From Monosporascus cannonballus (lineage: Eukaryota > Ascomycota > Sordariomycetes > Xylariales): a stretch of 64,000 bases of DNA. Of the stretch, positions 13,385 through 28,100 are shown piece by piece. The notes below the pieces were generated by a model. The model was not told where the DNA came from. It searched no databases and saw nothing but the letters and a program-made list of their open reading frames with translations. Positions within the stretch are counted from its first letter, which is position 1. The number at the start of each line of letters is the position of its first letter. The stretch covers positions 62,001 through 126,000 of the forward strand of contig QJNS01000116.1 in assembly GCA_004154925.1 (NCBI GenBank). The letters are read 5' to 3'. A program made the translations under genes and the position numbers.

Positions 13385-14889
13385 TATATATTCTCAATAT
13401 CCCTTTTAACTTTTTAAAATGATTTATTTTTTATCTCACATTGTATTTATTTATTTTTTATAGAAAATGTATATTATATTTATGTATTCAAAAAATGTTC
13501 GTATTTTTTAAAAATATGTTTCTAGTTAGTATATTACTTAATAGCGCCTAATTTAAAGTAATAAAAATAGGACTAATTTTATTTAACTTTAAAAATGCTC
13601 TTTCGACTTTAAAAATATTTTCACATATATTTATATCGATCGTTTTACTTTTTAACTTTTACTAGTTTTATTCTTTTTCTCTTTTTACAAAATGCTTTAA
13701 TAATATTTTTAAAGAAATAAAACAAAAGATGTTATTTAAAAAAAAGAAATATATTCTAATAGAAATGCATCCGCAAAAATAATTAAAAATGTTGATTCTT
13801 TAGCTAAAAGAGATTTATGCTATAAAAATATATTAAATAGCTATTAAACCTAATCGTTATAAAAGATAAAAACAAAAAAAGAAAACTATAGCATTTATAA
13901 CAAGTTTAAACATAAATTAAATATTTATAAAAATCCTTTAAAATCTTTTAATAACAGGAATTTGTTTAATTTAAATTAATCTTTTCGACTATATTAAATA
14001 ATTAGATTTTATTACTACGAAATACTGAATACTATTTAGTAAACTCGTTTATTTAAGCAGCCTATCCGATACGTTATTCCTAATGTGAATTTATTATAAC
14101 TTTAAGTCTTTTGAAAGACTTAATTATAAAAAAGTGTAATAAAAATATAAAATATTAAAAAAAACATTGCTATAATAACTTATTACTATTAAAGCCACGT
14201 ATTGAAACAAGTATCTTAAATGTTATTATTATTTAAGGTTACGATAATTAAGCTGAAAAAACGATTGAAAGATATAAATAAAGCTTTTTAAAATTTCTAT
14301 TTTTATATTAATTTCTATTACTGGTCTGAAATATTGATAGCTATTATTATATAGGGGAATTATGCCAAAGTCTAGCAGTAGAAAAAACACAGCTTAGTGG
14401 TTTTAAATATTAAAACTGTTTAAAAATAAAAATAATTATAAAAGTACAGCGTTTTATATTTAAGTAAAACTTGAATAAAATCTTAACAAAATTCTAACAA
14501 GATCGTGACTAGTAATGTTATAGCTGCACTATACCATTACGCTACTAAGACAAAAGATCCATAGAATAATCGGAATTTTAGCAATTGTCCTAGTATTTCC
14601 AGCTCTATATATACACTAGAGCTGCTACGATAAACAAATCTGTAACAAGTAATAGTGACAAATATAACTTAAAATATAACTCGCATCTTGGTTATAAAAT
14701 TATTGAAAATTGATAAACTTTGAAATATTATATAATAAAATAAAATCGTAAGTAAATATAGCTAGTAAGACAAAAAGCATATAATAGTTTTTATAATTAA
14801 ATTATATTTGTATACGTTAGATAGTTTTAATATTATGGAATTAAAAAATTCGAATATTATATAAATTTAAAATAAATAAAGGTGCTTTT
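13385..14889. other. AT-rich spacer between two inverted Gypsy copies
   Basis: No gene or element end is recognised except a tRNA-like repeat at 14505-14549. It separates the plus-oriented LTR that ends at 13,384 from the minus-strand element starting at about 14,890. Confidence 0.5.
14505..14549 (-). repeat. tRNA-like (SINE-like) repeat, minus copy
   Basis: Read on the minus strand it contains tagtagcgtaatggtatag followed by tgcagctataacatta. This aligns with tagtggcgcagcggtataag followed by gtataactgtaacatta at 15123-15157. The first block fits a polymerase III A box of tRNA type. No B box was found. Confidence 0.4.
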
Positions 14890-15332
14890 TAGTAATAGCT
14901 AGAACTTTAACCCATTATTAAATCTAAGTTGTGCGAGTTCATATTAGTAGAAGTGCTATAAGAATTTTAATAATAAAATAACTTGGTTAAGTTCCGTAAT
15001 ATTAGGAGTATTTTAAGTAACGAAATTATATATTACGGCCTAGTCCACTTTAAGAGCTTTTATACAGCTGTAAGCACCAGAATAGTTGCTATAATTGCGA
15101 TCATTTCACCGATCTGTTGCTCTAGTGGCGCAGCGGTATAAGGTATAACTGTAACATTATATTACAACCTAATATTATTATACTTTATAGTTTTTTTACA
15201 TGGACACGCTCACAACAGCTTATTAATTTATGATTAATATATTTATAATCTAGTGTATTAGCTCATTATTATTGAATTAGTGATCCGATTTATTAGTTTA
15301 TTGTTAATAATGCAATTCATTGACTTATTATA
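14890..15332 (-). repeat. 3' LTR carrying an internal insertion
   Basis: It matches the 276-bp LTR at 50681-50956 at both ends (start tagtaatagctagaacttta, end cttattata) but is 167 bp longer. The extra sequence lies at about 15035-15205 and includes the tRNA-like A-box block at 15123. The LTR has therefore taken up a small insertion, probably SINE-like. Confidence 0.55.
15035..15205 (+). mobile_element. Putative SINE-like insertion in an LTR
   Basis: About 167 bp present in this LTR and absent from the related LTR at 50,681. It contains tagtggcgcagcggtataag, which fits the tRNA A-box pattern TRGCnnAGynGG, and a related block occurs inverted at 14505-14549. Edges are estimated from length difference and loss of similarity. 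No target duplication or B box was identified, so another kind of small non-autonomous element is possible. Confidence 0.35.
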
Positions 15333-18300
15333 AAAAGATAAGTGGTTTATTACGTCATTTAACTTATTTATTTTTTGGTTTATTTCCATTATAACCGTTC
15401 CTGGATGTCGTAGTATATTAAATTATAATACGATTTTCTTTTTCTCTAAAACTTTAGGTTTTAGATTATTTCCAAAATAAGTTTTCCTTCTTTTATAATC
15501 TTTTCAAATATCTTTTTAATAAACCAAATACTAGTATACCTTAATCAATTTACTTAAAATAAAAAATTTTTTTAACTTAAATAAGATACGCATTACAACT
15601 AGTTATATAATAAAATAAATATTTTTATTTTTATAGTTAATTATTACATAATCGAAATCCGTTATTCAAAAAGAAGTAATTTTCTAAAAAGCTTTGTGTA
15701 AACTTTTTATTTGGTTATTTCATTTTGGTTATTAATAAAAATAATATTAAACGTAAAATGCTAAATTTATTACTTTTACTTTTTTAATTCTGAAATAGAT
15801 TTAATAATTTAAAATATCGTAAAACGAAGGCGTCAGTCGAAACGTAAATCTTTAAGAATATAAACGTTAATAACTGGAATTCGATAAATTTCTAAACGCC
15901 GTTTTTATAAAATATTAATTATAACGTAATTTCTAAATCTCGAACTATCAGTCAAAAGATTTGAAAAGAGTTAAATATTTATGAGGCTTTTTGCCTATTT
16001 TTAAATATTTTGGAAATTTAGATTCTTTTCTATTTAAGTGGGATATCAGATAAACTATTTCATTTTTTATATCTAGTTTTATTTTATTTATATATGTTTT
16101 CGGTTTTTATTTTTATAATATTTATTATTGACTTGAAAAAATTTTAAAAAGTAAAATAATCTTTAATTTTGAGTAGATATTTTATTTAATAATTATTTTC
16201 TAGAACATTCTTAATAACTTTATATAAACTAATATATTTCAAATCTAATTTCTTGATGAAAATATTTTATTTAGATATATTTACAACGAAATATATCGTT
16301 TTTAGAGTTTTCAAAAATTGAAATTTGCGTCTTTTCTAGTTGTAATATTTATTTATTTAATTATATAAAAACTTTATATTTTATTTAAATTTTGAATATA
16401 GTTATTTAAATTATATTATCGAAAACATCTTTTAACGTTAATAAATGTATTTTACCTTATTTTCTAAATGTCAAATATAAATGTTATGTTAAATTATATT
16501 AAAGTTGCTTTTTTAATTTTATACAAATTAATATTACAAGTTAAATAAATTCTATACAGTTATTTAATATGTTTATTGTCGCTAAAACTAATATAAAATT
16601 ATAAACAAATTTCCAACCTTTAGTCCAATCGGCTTCTTAGTTTATTTGTTAAAAGTTTAAATATATTAAATAATTTAAAATATAAATTAAATTTTTTTCT
16701 GAGATTTTACTACCATTTTAGAATAAATATAAATCTGTTATCGAAAATCATTTAATAGAATAATTTGAATATACGGGACAGCTTTTTAAATATATGTATA
16801 TGTATATTATATATTGTACTTTCGTGTATCTTTAATAAAATAAAGAATAAAAACAGTTTTTATATTTATAAATGATTATAAAAATATAATAGTAAAAAGA
16901 CTAAAAATAATTAAATTTGAACGTTTTTTTAAAAATTAATAATAATTGTAGTTCTTTTTGTAAGATTTATATCTTTACTTGCTAGCTTTATTACACAATT
17001 CGTATTAGTATTATTTTTTAAATTGTTATAATTCTTAAGAATAATAAATACATTAAAATTATTTTAAAGTTGTACAAATTATTAAGTATTCTTAGAAATA
17101 ATATATATATACATAGCGTATTTAATCTATTTAACATTGTTAACATTAAAAATATATTTAAACTTTTAATTTTGATTAAAATATTATTATAATGCTTGTT
17201 TATATATTAGAAAATAAAACTCGTATTGTTATACTTGATTATAAATATAAATACTTTTTTCAAAATACTATTCAAAACCGCATAACGAAGTTTTAATTAA
17301 TTTTATATTCAAATTTAGCTGTTTGTTTCAAATATTAGTTTTATCGTTTTTACATCTTTCCTATAAGTAATAGCGACATCGAAATTAGTTGTTCTTTTAA
17401 TATAAAGTAATTATCGTTTCGTTAATTTTTAGTCAAAATAAACCATATAAAAATTTAATAATTTGCATAAATTTCAACATAATAAAAGCTTTTCTTTCAA
17501 AGTATATAATTTTAAAAATACTATAATAATAAATATAAACTATTTATTTAAAATAACGTATTTAAAATCAACATTCCTTAATTTATAGAACAGAATAAGA
17601 TAAAATATAATATATTTTATTTATATCGTCATCTAATTAGTATTATTAATACATAGTTCGAAATATAGACTTTAAATTTAATCAACGTACCAGATTATAT
17701 AATATTAATATTAATTCGTTAATAAATACGGTTTTAATTTTATAAAACATATTTCTTAATTATATAAGATATATTGATATTTCAGTTATATTTCCTAGAT
17801 TAAGTCAAATATATAAAAAGCTATTAAGTGAAGGAATTTGCTCGATAGATACTATATTTAGTATCTTCGAACAAGATCACTGATTTGTAGTTTTTACGAT
17901 TAGGATGAATTGATTTTCCTATTTATAAAGTTTATTTAAAAAAACCTTTATAGGTTATTTAAAAATATAATAATTATATTAAAATTACGAAAACATATTC
18001 TATGATCACTAATATATCTAACCCATTTTATTCTTTTTCCATTAATATTAACCTATTTATTTTATATATCTTAAACTATTTGGGAGCTTATTTTAATATA
18101 ATTTAAAATAACAATAAATTTTAAATATTGTATTTCTTTTAACTCGGCAATTAACTTTTATACCTTAATTAATAATTTAGCATTCTAACAAATATGAAAA
18201 GATTTATAAACGTATTTTATTTATATTTTTTAATTTCCGAAAAAATAAAAGTATTATATAAGTGATATATAATAATATTATTTTCATAATGTATAATTTA

Positions 18301-20692
18301 TTTTGCCTTAAAAACGTTTAAGAGGACTGTAAACTGTATTTAAGTAATTAGATATATATATATAATATATCTTTTATTTACAAATATTTGTATTTCATAT
18401 TTATATTGAAATTTTAATTAATTTTAATATAATCTTGACAATATTGAAAAATAAATAGTATAAATTATTATAATTCTATAAATCCAACGTTTGTTTGTAG
18501 AACTTAAAAAAGTAATATTTATTTTTAACGACAATAGAATTTAAGTTTTAATATATAATTAAAAATTATAACTTTTTTTCTTCTAAAACTCGAAAAATAT
18601 GAATTATTTTAAAGGTTATTTTGAAAGCGAAGCTCATTTCTGGTAATTAACTACTTAAACCTTTCTGAAAATATATAATTTAACTTTGTTATAATTATAA
18701 GTAAGACTAAATATTTGAATAAACTTGATTTAAAAATAATTTCATAATATTCTGTATATATCTGAATTATGGTATAATAGAATCTGTTACAAAAACTTTA
18801 AATTTATAATAATATAATAATATATTAAATAGGCTTTTTAATATTTGGAGCTATTATTACAAATTATTATTCAATTACATAAATTTAATTTTAATTATAA
18901 TAACCATATACCGTATTTCCTTTTCTATTTTATGTTTTTCTTTTCAAGAAACTATTGATCGTATCTTTATATTTATATTCGTTATTGTTTTCAATTTAGC
19001 ATAGAAATTTCTTTTTTTTTTATTTTATACAGTTAATATTTCCATTTATTATATATCTATATCAATGTAATTATAATATTTTTAAAATCATGTTTTAATA
19101 TTTAAGTCTTGTATATTAAAATTGTATTATTTAGTATTATTTCCAATTACAAGTTTCGAAACTTTTAGTTTTACATTTAATACTTTTATTATATTTATCT
19201 AATATTTAAATTTTAAGAATTATAATTACAAAAAGTTTTAACTTATATTGTTATAATATATTAAATATGTAAATGCATTTTAACAAAGTATTATTTGTGT
19301 TTAAAGCTTTATAATATATTACTACAATATTTTAATATATTTCGATTTATATGTTTATAGTAGTAAAGCTCTTAAAACTCTTTATTATCAAATTTCAAAC
19401 TTTTTTAGAATATGTTTTTGAATTTCTTTTACGTTTCGTTACGTCGACGCTGTTTTTTAAGTACTTCTTTTCTTATAATTTCTTTTAAAATTTATTAGAC
19501 TTTTTTGTATTTTTATTTATAATAGATTAAGCTATTATACTTGTACTTTTGATTATCGTATTTAATGTTCGAAATATTGTAAGTATATTTTCAGCTCTGT
19601 CAATTTAGTATCCTATTAAAAATTAATTTTATAATATATTGTACTATTTTTTATTAAATTCGTATCGTTTCTTTATATTTTTTGAATAAAAAAATATATT
19701 GTTGTTTTAAAAAATGTTTTATTTCTGAAGTCTGCAATAAATATTAGTTAGAAATTAAAGTGTACAGTACTGTTCTAGTAATATCCTTTTCCGATAAATA
19801 AAATTAAACTTTTATAAATTAATAATTATTTTATGAATAAAAGTAAAAAGTAATTTTATAAAGATACTGAATTTGTTTAACCAGCTTTATAAAGGCATTC
19901 GTTTATCCATTTCATTTTATAGGGCAATGTTTCGAAAATATCGATATTATTGTTTATTCAATTTGTTATTTCAATTTCGGTTTAAACAGTTAAATTCTTA
20001 TATTTATATATATAATATTTAACAAGTAGACGTTTTTCAGTTATTCAATATAAGGATTTCTCGTCGTTTATAAATTATAGCGTATATTCGTCCGTATTAT
20101 GCTAAGATTTCGAGATAAATGTTTTTTGTTTATTTTTAATATTTTTTACTGGTTTTCTTAACAGCCTTTGTTATTTTCTAAATATCTTTATATCAATTTC
20201 TTTGTTTGTTAAACTCCGCGTCGGACCTTTTATCCGAATAGTTTATGCTCGTATTAAGCTTATATTATATTAATATTGTTTCTTATTTTTGTCGAATAAT
20301 TTTTTATTTAGTTTAATTTGTCGTTTTTAATAAAATGGCGATTTAATTATCTTATTACAGGAGGTTTTTCTACATATTTTAATAATAATTTATTTTAGTT
20401 ATTATTATAACATTTAATTTGGGATTTATTTTGTTTTGACTTATTTTGAGTTTTGTAGAGTTTTGTAGCGTATTATACAATATAAAAAATATATTTCTTT
20501 TTTTCTTTATTAGCTAATTAGTTCTTATATTTTTCGGTATTTTGTTTTTATTTTCACACGGCGTTTATATAATCTCTTATTAATTTTCGATGATTTTTAT
20601 AATATATCCATTTAAAGTTTTAGGTTTTCAAAATTTAATAATTTTATTTTTTGTTTTTTATGTTTTATTTTATATTTCAGTTTATATTTTAT

Positions 20693-20782
20693 TTTGTTTT
20701 TTATTTTATTTTTTATTTTATTTTTTATTTTATTTCTTATTTTATTTCTTATTTTATTTCTTATTTTATTTCTTATTTTATT
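20693..20782. repeat. Low-complexity TATTTTATTTCT microsatellite
   Basis: A run of TTATTTTATTT units with later copies carrying C (ttatttcttattttatttc). It accounts for the 92-codon plus-strand frame over it, which translates as repeated FYFLFYFL and is not a gene. Confidence 0.85.
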
Positions 20783-21383
20783 GTTTAAATCTTTGTAAAA
20801 TTTGTTTATTAAATTATCGTTTTTGGTATCGATATATTTTAGTTTTGCTATTAAATTTCGAGAAATAATAGCAAATGTCGAATTAAGCTTTTTTGTTATA
20901 AAAATAAAATTTCTTTATTTTATTTTTCGTTTTTTATTAGAATTTTTAAAATTAGCTTTTAATAGTTTTTCAAAATTTATATAACTACCAAAAAACCTCA
21001 GTAAACCTTTTAATTACTTTTAACATTTTGTATATTATTCTATATTCTCGATTTAAAGTATTTTAAAGTATTTTCTATAAAGAAGAGTATTATAACGAAA
21101 ATTCTATTTACGAGCTTTTTCACATCTTAAAAACGGAGGTATCTTGGTGTTTAAGTAAAAGAATTTGAACTTTTCATTACGAGATTAAAGTTTTTTAGCC
21201 TTATATTTTACTATAATAGTACGAATTAACATAGCCGTAACCGGATTTATAAGTTATTAATTTTTTTCAAATTATTGATTTTGCCTTACAGTTATATTAT
21301 AATAAAGGTTTAAATATTTATTAATATTTAACCTAGAATAGCATTGTTTGATATTTAACGAAATTATTAAATAAATACTCGTA

Positions 21384-21720
21384 ACTTAAAACAGCTCGAA
21401 GTTTAATTAATTATTCAACTTAAATCGTATAACTTTATATTAATAAACACAATCTAAATCCTTAAATAATAAAATAATTGAATTATATTTCTGAATATGA
21501 AAAGTATTTTAAATATTATTAATATATTATTAATTAATGGTATTTAGTTTATAATTTTATTAAACATATTTATTTATAATAAATTAATAAAATTAGTATT
21601 AGTAAATTAATAAGTCGGCTTATTAGTTTATTATAAGTAAATTAGTATTTCGGTTTATTGGTTTATTACTAATAACTAGGTAATTCGGCTTTCTAGATAA
21701 CTAGTAGTCAATTGTGAGAT
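21384..21720 (-). repeat. 5' LTR of the minus-strand Gypsy element (approximate)
   Basis: The left part reads agctcgaagtttaattaat and aacttaaatcg, matching ggctagggagtttaaccaac and ccttagtcg at 50,687. The right part has the tttattactaataactagg motif shared with 50,92x. The exact right boundary is unclear. Confidence 0.45.
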
Positions 21721-24700
21721 AACGCAGCTCCCTATAGCCAGCTAAAAGGGCTAGAACAGTTACCTCAGCTAGTTTAGGTCTCCCTAGCTCGTTTTCTCAC
21801 TTTCTTCAAAGTGACTCAAGTACCGCTCCATAGCGCTAAATATTAACTAATTAAATCCCAAATCCCCGTAACGAACCAACGAGGCCTAAGTTATAATTAC
21901 GTAAAAACAGCTTCGTGTAATATATTTGTTTTTTCAAAAAAAAAAACGAAAATGCGTAGTAACTTAATAATAAAACGTCTTTTTATAAATATATATATAT
22001 ACCGTTATTTCTGCTATGGCTTATTATCAATATTATTCTGGTTCTAATTAGAACTTATTTGTTATTCTTAAACCATAACGCGTATAATAGTTGCAGCTCG
22101 AATTTATTGTGTTATTATTTCTCTTTTTAAAATACGTTCAATCTGAATTTTTCCAATTTTACCGGGCCACGCCTTTAGAACAATATATACGTACGCGTAC
22201 CGTAAATTTCTGGCATTAAAATAAAAAATTAATATAGCGTTTAAAAATTTTATTAGTAATTAAGTTTTTTGCGAGAATTTAAGACGAACTATCAGTTTAA
22301 TTATTGGGATTAATTAATTAATTAACGTTATAAAAAAAACGAATATACGAAAAATTATTAATATACGAAAATTAACAAAAGTTTTGATTCCGGTTAATTA
22401 TTATCTCGTTATATGTAAATACCATAATATATTATACGAAAAGTTTATAACTTTCGTTAAAGGGCCTAAATTCCGTTATCTGCCGGAAAAGGTATTATTC
22501 GAAATTACAATAATTTATATTATTTTGGACGAAAATTAATATTTTATAAAAACGCTTATTTTTAATTGGTTTAAGTTTTTAACTTAAGTAATTATACACC
22601 TTAGAAAAAAATAATAATCGTATAATGCAAAACGAAAAACGAAATAATTTCGTACTAATAACGATCCGGATATTTTTATATATATTTTTTTATAATCTTA
22701 ATTATTATGATTAAAATAATTTCCAAAATCAACCGCAATTATTTATCTTATTTATTAGGCGGATTTTTATTATTCTCAAATTTATTACATAATAATATCG
22801 ATTTATTAAAAAAGTCAACTATTTACGAAAATTATTATACCTTAAATAAAAATGTAATTCGGTTAACGGAAAAAATCAAAGCAATTATATTAATTCCTTT
22901 ATAATTATATAATTTTAATTAAAATAAACTACGTTTTATAATTAAATATAATAAAGCAATAATTTATTTTAATACGATAATTTTAATATTTACAACTATA
23001 TTCGTAATATAGCGTTATAATACGATATTATTATACGGAATATTATTACTGCCTTTATTTATTATTATAGCCGTATTTTTAAAAAAAAACTTAATTTAAT
23101 TTATATTCTTATTTACTGAATATTATAAAATAAAATGGTTCTATAAAATATTATAATAAAATCTGGTATAACTTAATATTTCCTGTTAATTCAAAATTAA
23201 ATTTTTCGGATTTTATTCCTTATTTTTCTTAATACGTTTTATAAACGTAATAAATAAAAATTCCTTAATTTCTTTAAATTAAAACGTATTCCGTATAATA
23301 AATGCCGTTCGATTTCGTTATGTACAGTTAACGAAAATAAAAGTATTATTAACGGTACTTATAACCTTCATCGAAAATCTTTTTACAAAACTTATTAATT
23401 TTAAATTTTTTTTATCGGTTTTCGGAACGTTTTTATCTTATTTATAAAAATTAAAAAATAATTATTGATATTTGGAAAATATAGGCCAATTAAACCGAAA
23501 TAACAGATTTATATAATAAAAAATAGTAATTTTTTCTTATTCCTATTTTATTCTATATATAAATAAAATTTATACTTATATTTATACGTTCTTATTAATT
23601 CGATAATATAACTAGAATATTTAAAATATTAATAATTTTAAAAATAAATTGCTAATTTTTAAATAAAATAATATAGTTATATTAAAAATTGCTGAAATTT
23701 TGTTTTTTCGAACCTTTTATTATTTATATACATAATATTCGTATATTTGCGTTATTTTTATAAAGTTTCTATATCCGATACGAATTATTTATAATAAAAA
23801 TATTTAATATATATAAAGTTTCTCGGAATACTTTAATCAAAAACTTTTTTTCGAAACCCGAATTTACCGAATTTATAAAATATATATATTCCCGGTTAAC
23901 CGTTGTCGAATTTAAATTTATCGCGTATAACGTAATTTCTAAATATTTGGATTATACCAGATAAATAAAAGAAGTATTACGGGGTCCTTATTAAAACGTA
24001 TTAATAAATAAGGATTTTTCTAACAAAAGTTCTTTATTACTATTTATTAATAATACGTTACTTAGTAATATAAATAATTTAACGAATAATTCGTATATAT
24101 TTTATTTTTTTAATTCAATAATATAACCTATTTATATTAATTTTTAAATAACGTAATTTTAATTAAAACGTACCGAATAAAATCCTCTTATCAGACAATT
24201 ATAAAACCGGAAATATTTTTAATACGGCCGATATTCAAAAAATTGATAACGGTTTTAATTTTATTAAAAATAATAATTAACCGTTAATCGATATCGTCTT
24301 TATTAATAAAACGTTTCGAAATTATTACCGTTTTCTTTAAAAAATCTAAATTTATTTATATCTTTCGTATATTATGCAATATAACGGTATTTATTATATT
24401 AAACGGTAAATATCGATATTATTACTTTTTATAAGGCCGGTTAATTTAATTACGGTAAAAAAATATTTTATTCCGATTAGATATTACGTTTTTTAATATT
24501 GAATCAAGTATTTATTAATTTGATTTTAGCATCAAATCTAATTTCAACAAAATTTATGGAAAAATATAAAAAATATTTGATCGAAAAAACTAATAGTATA
24601 ATCTGTAATTTATTAAGAAATTCCGCTGGTCGAAAAATAATATATATAATATTAATATTATTTCTTTTTGCGAAATTTCTTTTTAATTAAATTTTGTATA

Positions 24701-24807
24701 TCTTTATAATACAAACTCTATATCCGTTATATTTTTTCGCGAAATAAGCGTTACGTTATTCCGGATTTTTGTAACGAAATTTTCGAACGTACTTATTTTC
24801 TGCTTCG
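21721..24807. other. Mixed stretch: short GC-richer patch, then AT-rich relic
   Basis: Positions 21,720-21,900 are GC-richer but show no open frame or known motif. From about 22,100 the DNA is AT-rich with plus-strand pieces of open frame (for example 22707-22904 and 24499-24690) broken every few dozen codons. They look like decayed transposon coding sequence rather than genes; the family is not recognised. Confidence 0.4.
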
Positions 24808-25140
24808 GAATTTCTGGCTTATTAAGAGATATCCGTCTCGGATTAAAAAGGGCGGCTGGGATTTCGAAAATATTTTGGTTACGAGCGGTAAAACTATGAA
24901 AATTAAGTTTATCGATTTTAATAATACCGTACCTATTATTAATAACGTAAGTAAATTTAATTAGCTAAATAGGGCAAAAAACAAAAATTATTATATAAAT
25001 AACTTTAACGTAATTATTCGAAAAGTTTTTAATATCGAATTTATTAAAAATAATTTGGTTTTGGATAACCGTAATATTTTATATACGGAAAAAGAATTTA
25101 ATCTTATAATATAAAATATGTATAATTTAATTAAGAATCC
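24808..25140 (+). pseudogene. Decayed, unrecognised coding fragment
   Basis: One plus-strand frame is readable for about 110 codons with only three stops (TAG, TAA and TAA) at positions where a tryptophan or glutamine codon is expected after RIP. It contains the segment YPSRIKKGGWDFENILVTSG and later NYYINNFNVIIRKVFN. The composition is that of a real protein. I cannot assign it to a transposase or other family. It probably belongs to the same relic as the pieces at 22,700-24,690. Confidence 0.35.
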
Positions 25141-28100
25141 TGATTAACGCGGTTCATTATTATTATTATTGTCGTCAGATAAATAAAATAAAATTTTGTC
25201 GGTCGAAAACGAACCGTGAATATAATTCTTTATTTTTTTGCTATTTTATACCTTTTTATAAATAATATGGTATTTATATTTTAATTTAATTATTAATAAA
25301 ATTTTATTATTTACGTAATCATAATTAATTAATTTTAGAATTATTTTAAATATTATTGGAATTATTTAATCGTTATATTAATATAACTTATTAACTTTTA
25401 ATAATAAAACCGCAAATAGAAAAATAATATTTTATAATACATTATATGACATAATTATTAACGAAATTAATATAAATAATTAAATTTATAATTTACGTAA
25501 TTTTAATTAAGTATATCTCGTTCGAACGTTTTATTTTTCGTAAAATCGTATAAAAATATTATATTATCTTTAATTAAATATAATCCATAATTTCGGGTTC
25601 ATCCGTATATCCCGTTTATAATTAATTTACTAATTAATATTTTTAAATATGTTTTAAGTCTTTTTCTTTTATTTTACCTTATATCGTACGTTATTATAAT
25701 ATATATATTAATAATTTCTTTTACGTTTTCGGGTCCAAAATTTTTATTTATTTTAAGCGCAATATTTACGTTCAAATTTCTTTAGACAATTTTATTCGGA
25801 TTATATAATAATATCCAATATTTGGGAATTATATATAAATATTCCTTGTTATATTTTTATACATAATATATATATTTATTATTCGCAAAACTTCGTAAAT
25901 TATAATATCTATAAAATAATTTTATAATATATATATTTTTAATTAATCGGCCCGCTTTATAAAATTATAAACGTTTTCTCGTATCGTTTATATAATATTC
26001 CATTTATATAACTTTTTCGCTAAATTATAAAAGCCATAATTAATTAAAGATCAGTAATTAATTTAGTAATTTAATATTTTATAAGGCCGGCATGATCCGT
26101 TATAACATAAATCTTATTTTGTTAGTTATTATTACGAAAAATAACTCCAATTATTTTATTAACATTTAATATTTAAATAAATATAACATTTTTTATAATA
26201 AAGAATTTTATTCGTAATATACGCCTTAGTAATATTACCGAACTTATAAACTTTAAATAATTGTAAAATCGTCTTAATTAATATATATTTGCATTAATAT
26301 CAAAACGTATAATACTTATTTTTTTAAAAGTTTCTGTCATATTAATATAATTTTATAACATATACCTAATATTTGGAATTAATTACGTACAATATATATT
26401 TTCCATAAAAATATTTTATATATTAAAATAATCCAATATTACTTAATTGATACGAAAATACCTTAATCGGGATTACTTCGTCGGTTTCGCCTTAGGGCAT
26501 ATTATTCTAATATCGGTTCTGGCTATTTTTTAATTAAAAATCTTTTTATCCGTCCTTGAAGTTATTTCTTAAGAGCAAATTATTTTTATTTTAATACCTA
26601 TTCCGGTTATCTTATAATCCGAAATCTCATTACTTATTTTTAAAATTATTTTTTAAAAGCAAATTATTTTTCAGAAATAAATTATTCCTTATGGACAAAT
26701 TATTTTTCGGAAATTTTATTAGCAAATATAACTTTTTTAACCGGGTAAACAAAGTTGTTTAAGTTTATTCGGAAAATATTATCGAAAGCTATAAGGGAAA
26801 TTGTCTTTGTTATATTGGCAAGGAATTTATCTATCGCTTATAACATCATAAAATATATAAAAATATATATTATAATATAGATTTCAGATATTAAGAAAAA
26901 GAAATTAATTAATAAATATTATACCGTAAATAACGTAATTTTATATATTAAAACATAACAAATATCTGGAATTATAAAAAAGTATAATTAAATAAATAAT
27001 ATAAATTATATATTAAATAATTATCATAAGTATATATAATATATATATAATTAAAATAAATATATAAATTATAGTAAAAGATTTGTAACAATATAAACCT
27101 CGCATAATTTATATAAAATTATTAAATCTTTTCTTTATATATTATTACTTTATTATAAAAATATCGTCAATTTCATTATTTATACCTAACAATTTATATA
27201 AATTTAATAATTTACATATTTATAATTATGTAATCCTAAAATTTATATATATTTTAATGATAATTATATATATTATCTTAAAATATATTTATAACTTATT
27301 AATTATTTATAAACTTTATTCATAAATTATAAATTCTTATATATTCTTTATTAATACCAAGATTATATTTAATAATAATTTAGCATACAAACTTTATCTT
27401 ATTTACCAAATTTTATATCCTTTATTTATATATTTAATCCTAATTAAGTCGAATTTATATTGGTAAACTTATAATATTATTAAAGTTCCTAATTATAATT
27501 ATGTATTTATATATAATTAATATTATATAATTATTATAATAATATTATTACCGTTTAATGGAGCAAAATACGGTTATCGTATTCAGAAAATATATAGCGA
27601 TTTAGCAAAAAATTAAAACGTATATAAAAATCGTAACGGCATTAAATTAATTTTCGATACGAATTATATTAATTACGGCATTATTTTCCGTACCTTATTT
27701 CCTGCTATGTATACCGTTCCTTTAAATATTACCGCAACTTATAAAATAAATTTCTCTTAAATTAAACAATTATTCGATAAAATCCTATTACTGTAAGGTC
27801 TTTATAAAATAAATTTTGTTATTATATATTAAAAAACGTAAGTTACTTAGCGTTATATGTATATTAACGCATATTTCATTTATAATAATTTCGAAATAAT
27901 ATTAAAATAAATATTCCAAAATTTTAATTATATATAAATAACTTATAAAAAGTTAATAAAAATATATTTATGTTTTTAAATAATTTTTAATTTTATTTTT
28001 ATTGAACTCTAAAAGAATTATTAAATAATATATAATATTATTCGGTTTTTTATACACGAAAATATAATAATAAAATTATTAATATAAATAATATGGATTA

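Larger units (their letters stand above)
14890..21720 (-). mobile_element. Minus-strand Gypsy element of the TGTGAGGGC family, degraded
   Basis: It is bounded by two related LTRs (14890-15332 and about 21384-21720) in the same orientation as the LTR at 50,681. The interior next to the left LTR matches the minus-strand element at 51,000-52,000: the block ttcttaataactttatat is shared by 16,2xx and 51,9xx. This gives orientation and family. No reverse transcriptase or integrase motif could be read, so mutation is heavier than in the 50,681 copy. The right LTR edge is approximate. Confidence 0.6.

Noticed and set aside
20590..20868. 92-codon open frame on plus
   Set aside because: Low-complexity Phe/Tyr/Leu translation of a TATTTTATTT microsatellite.
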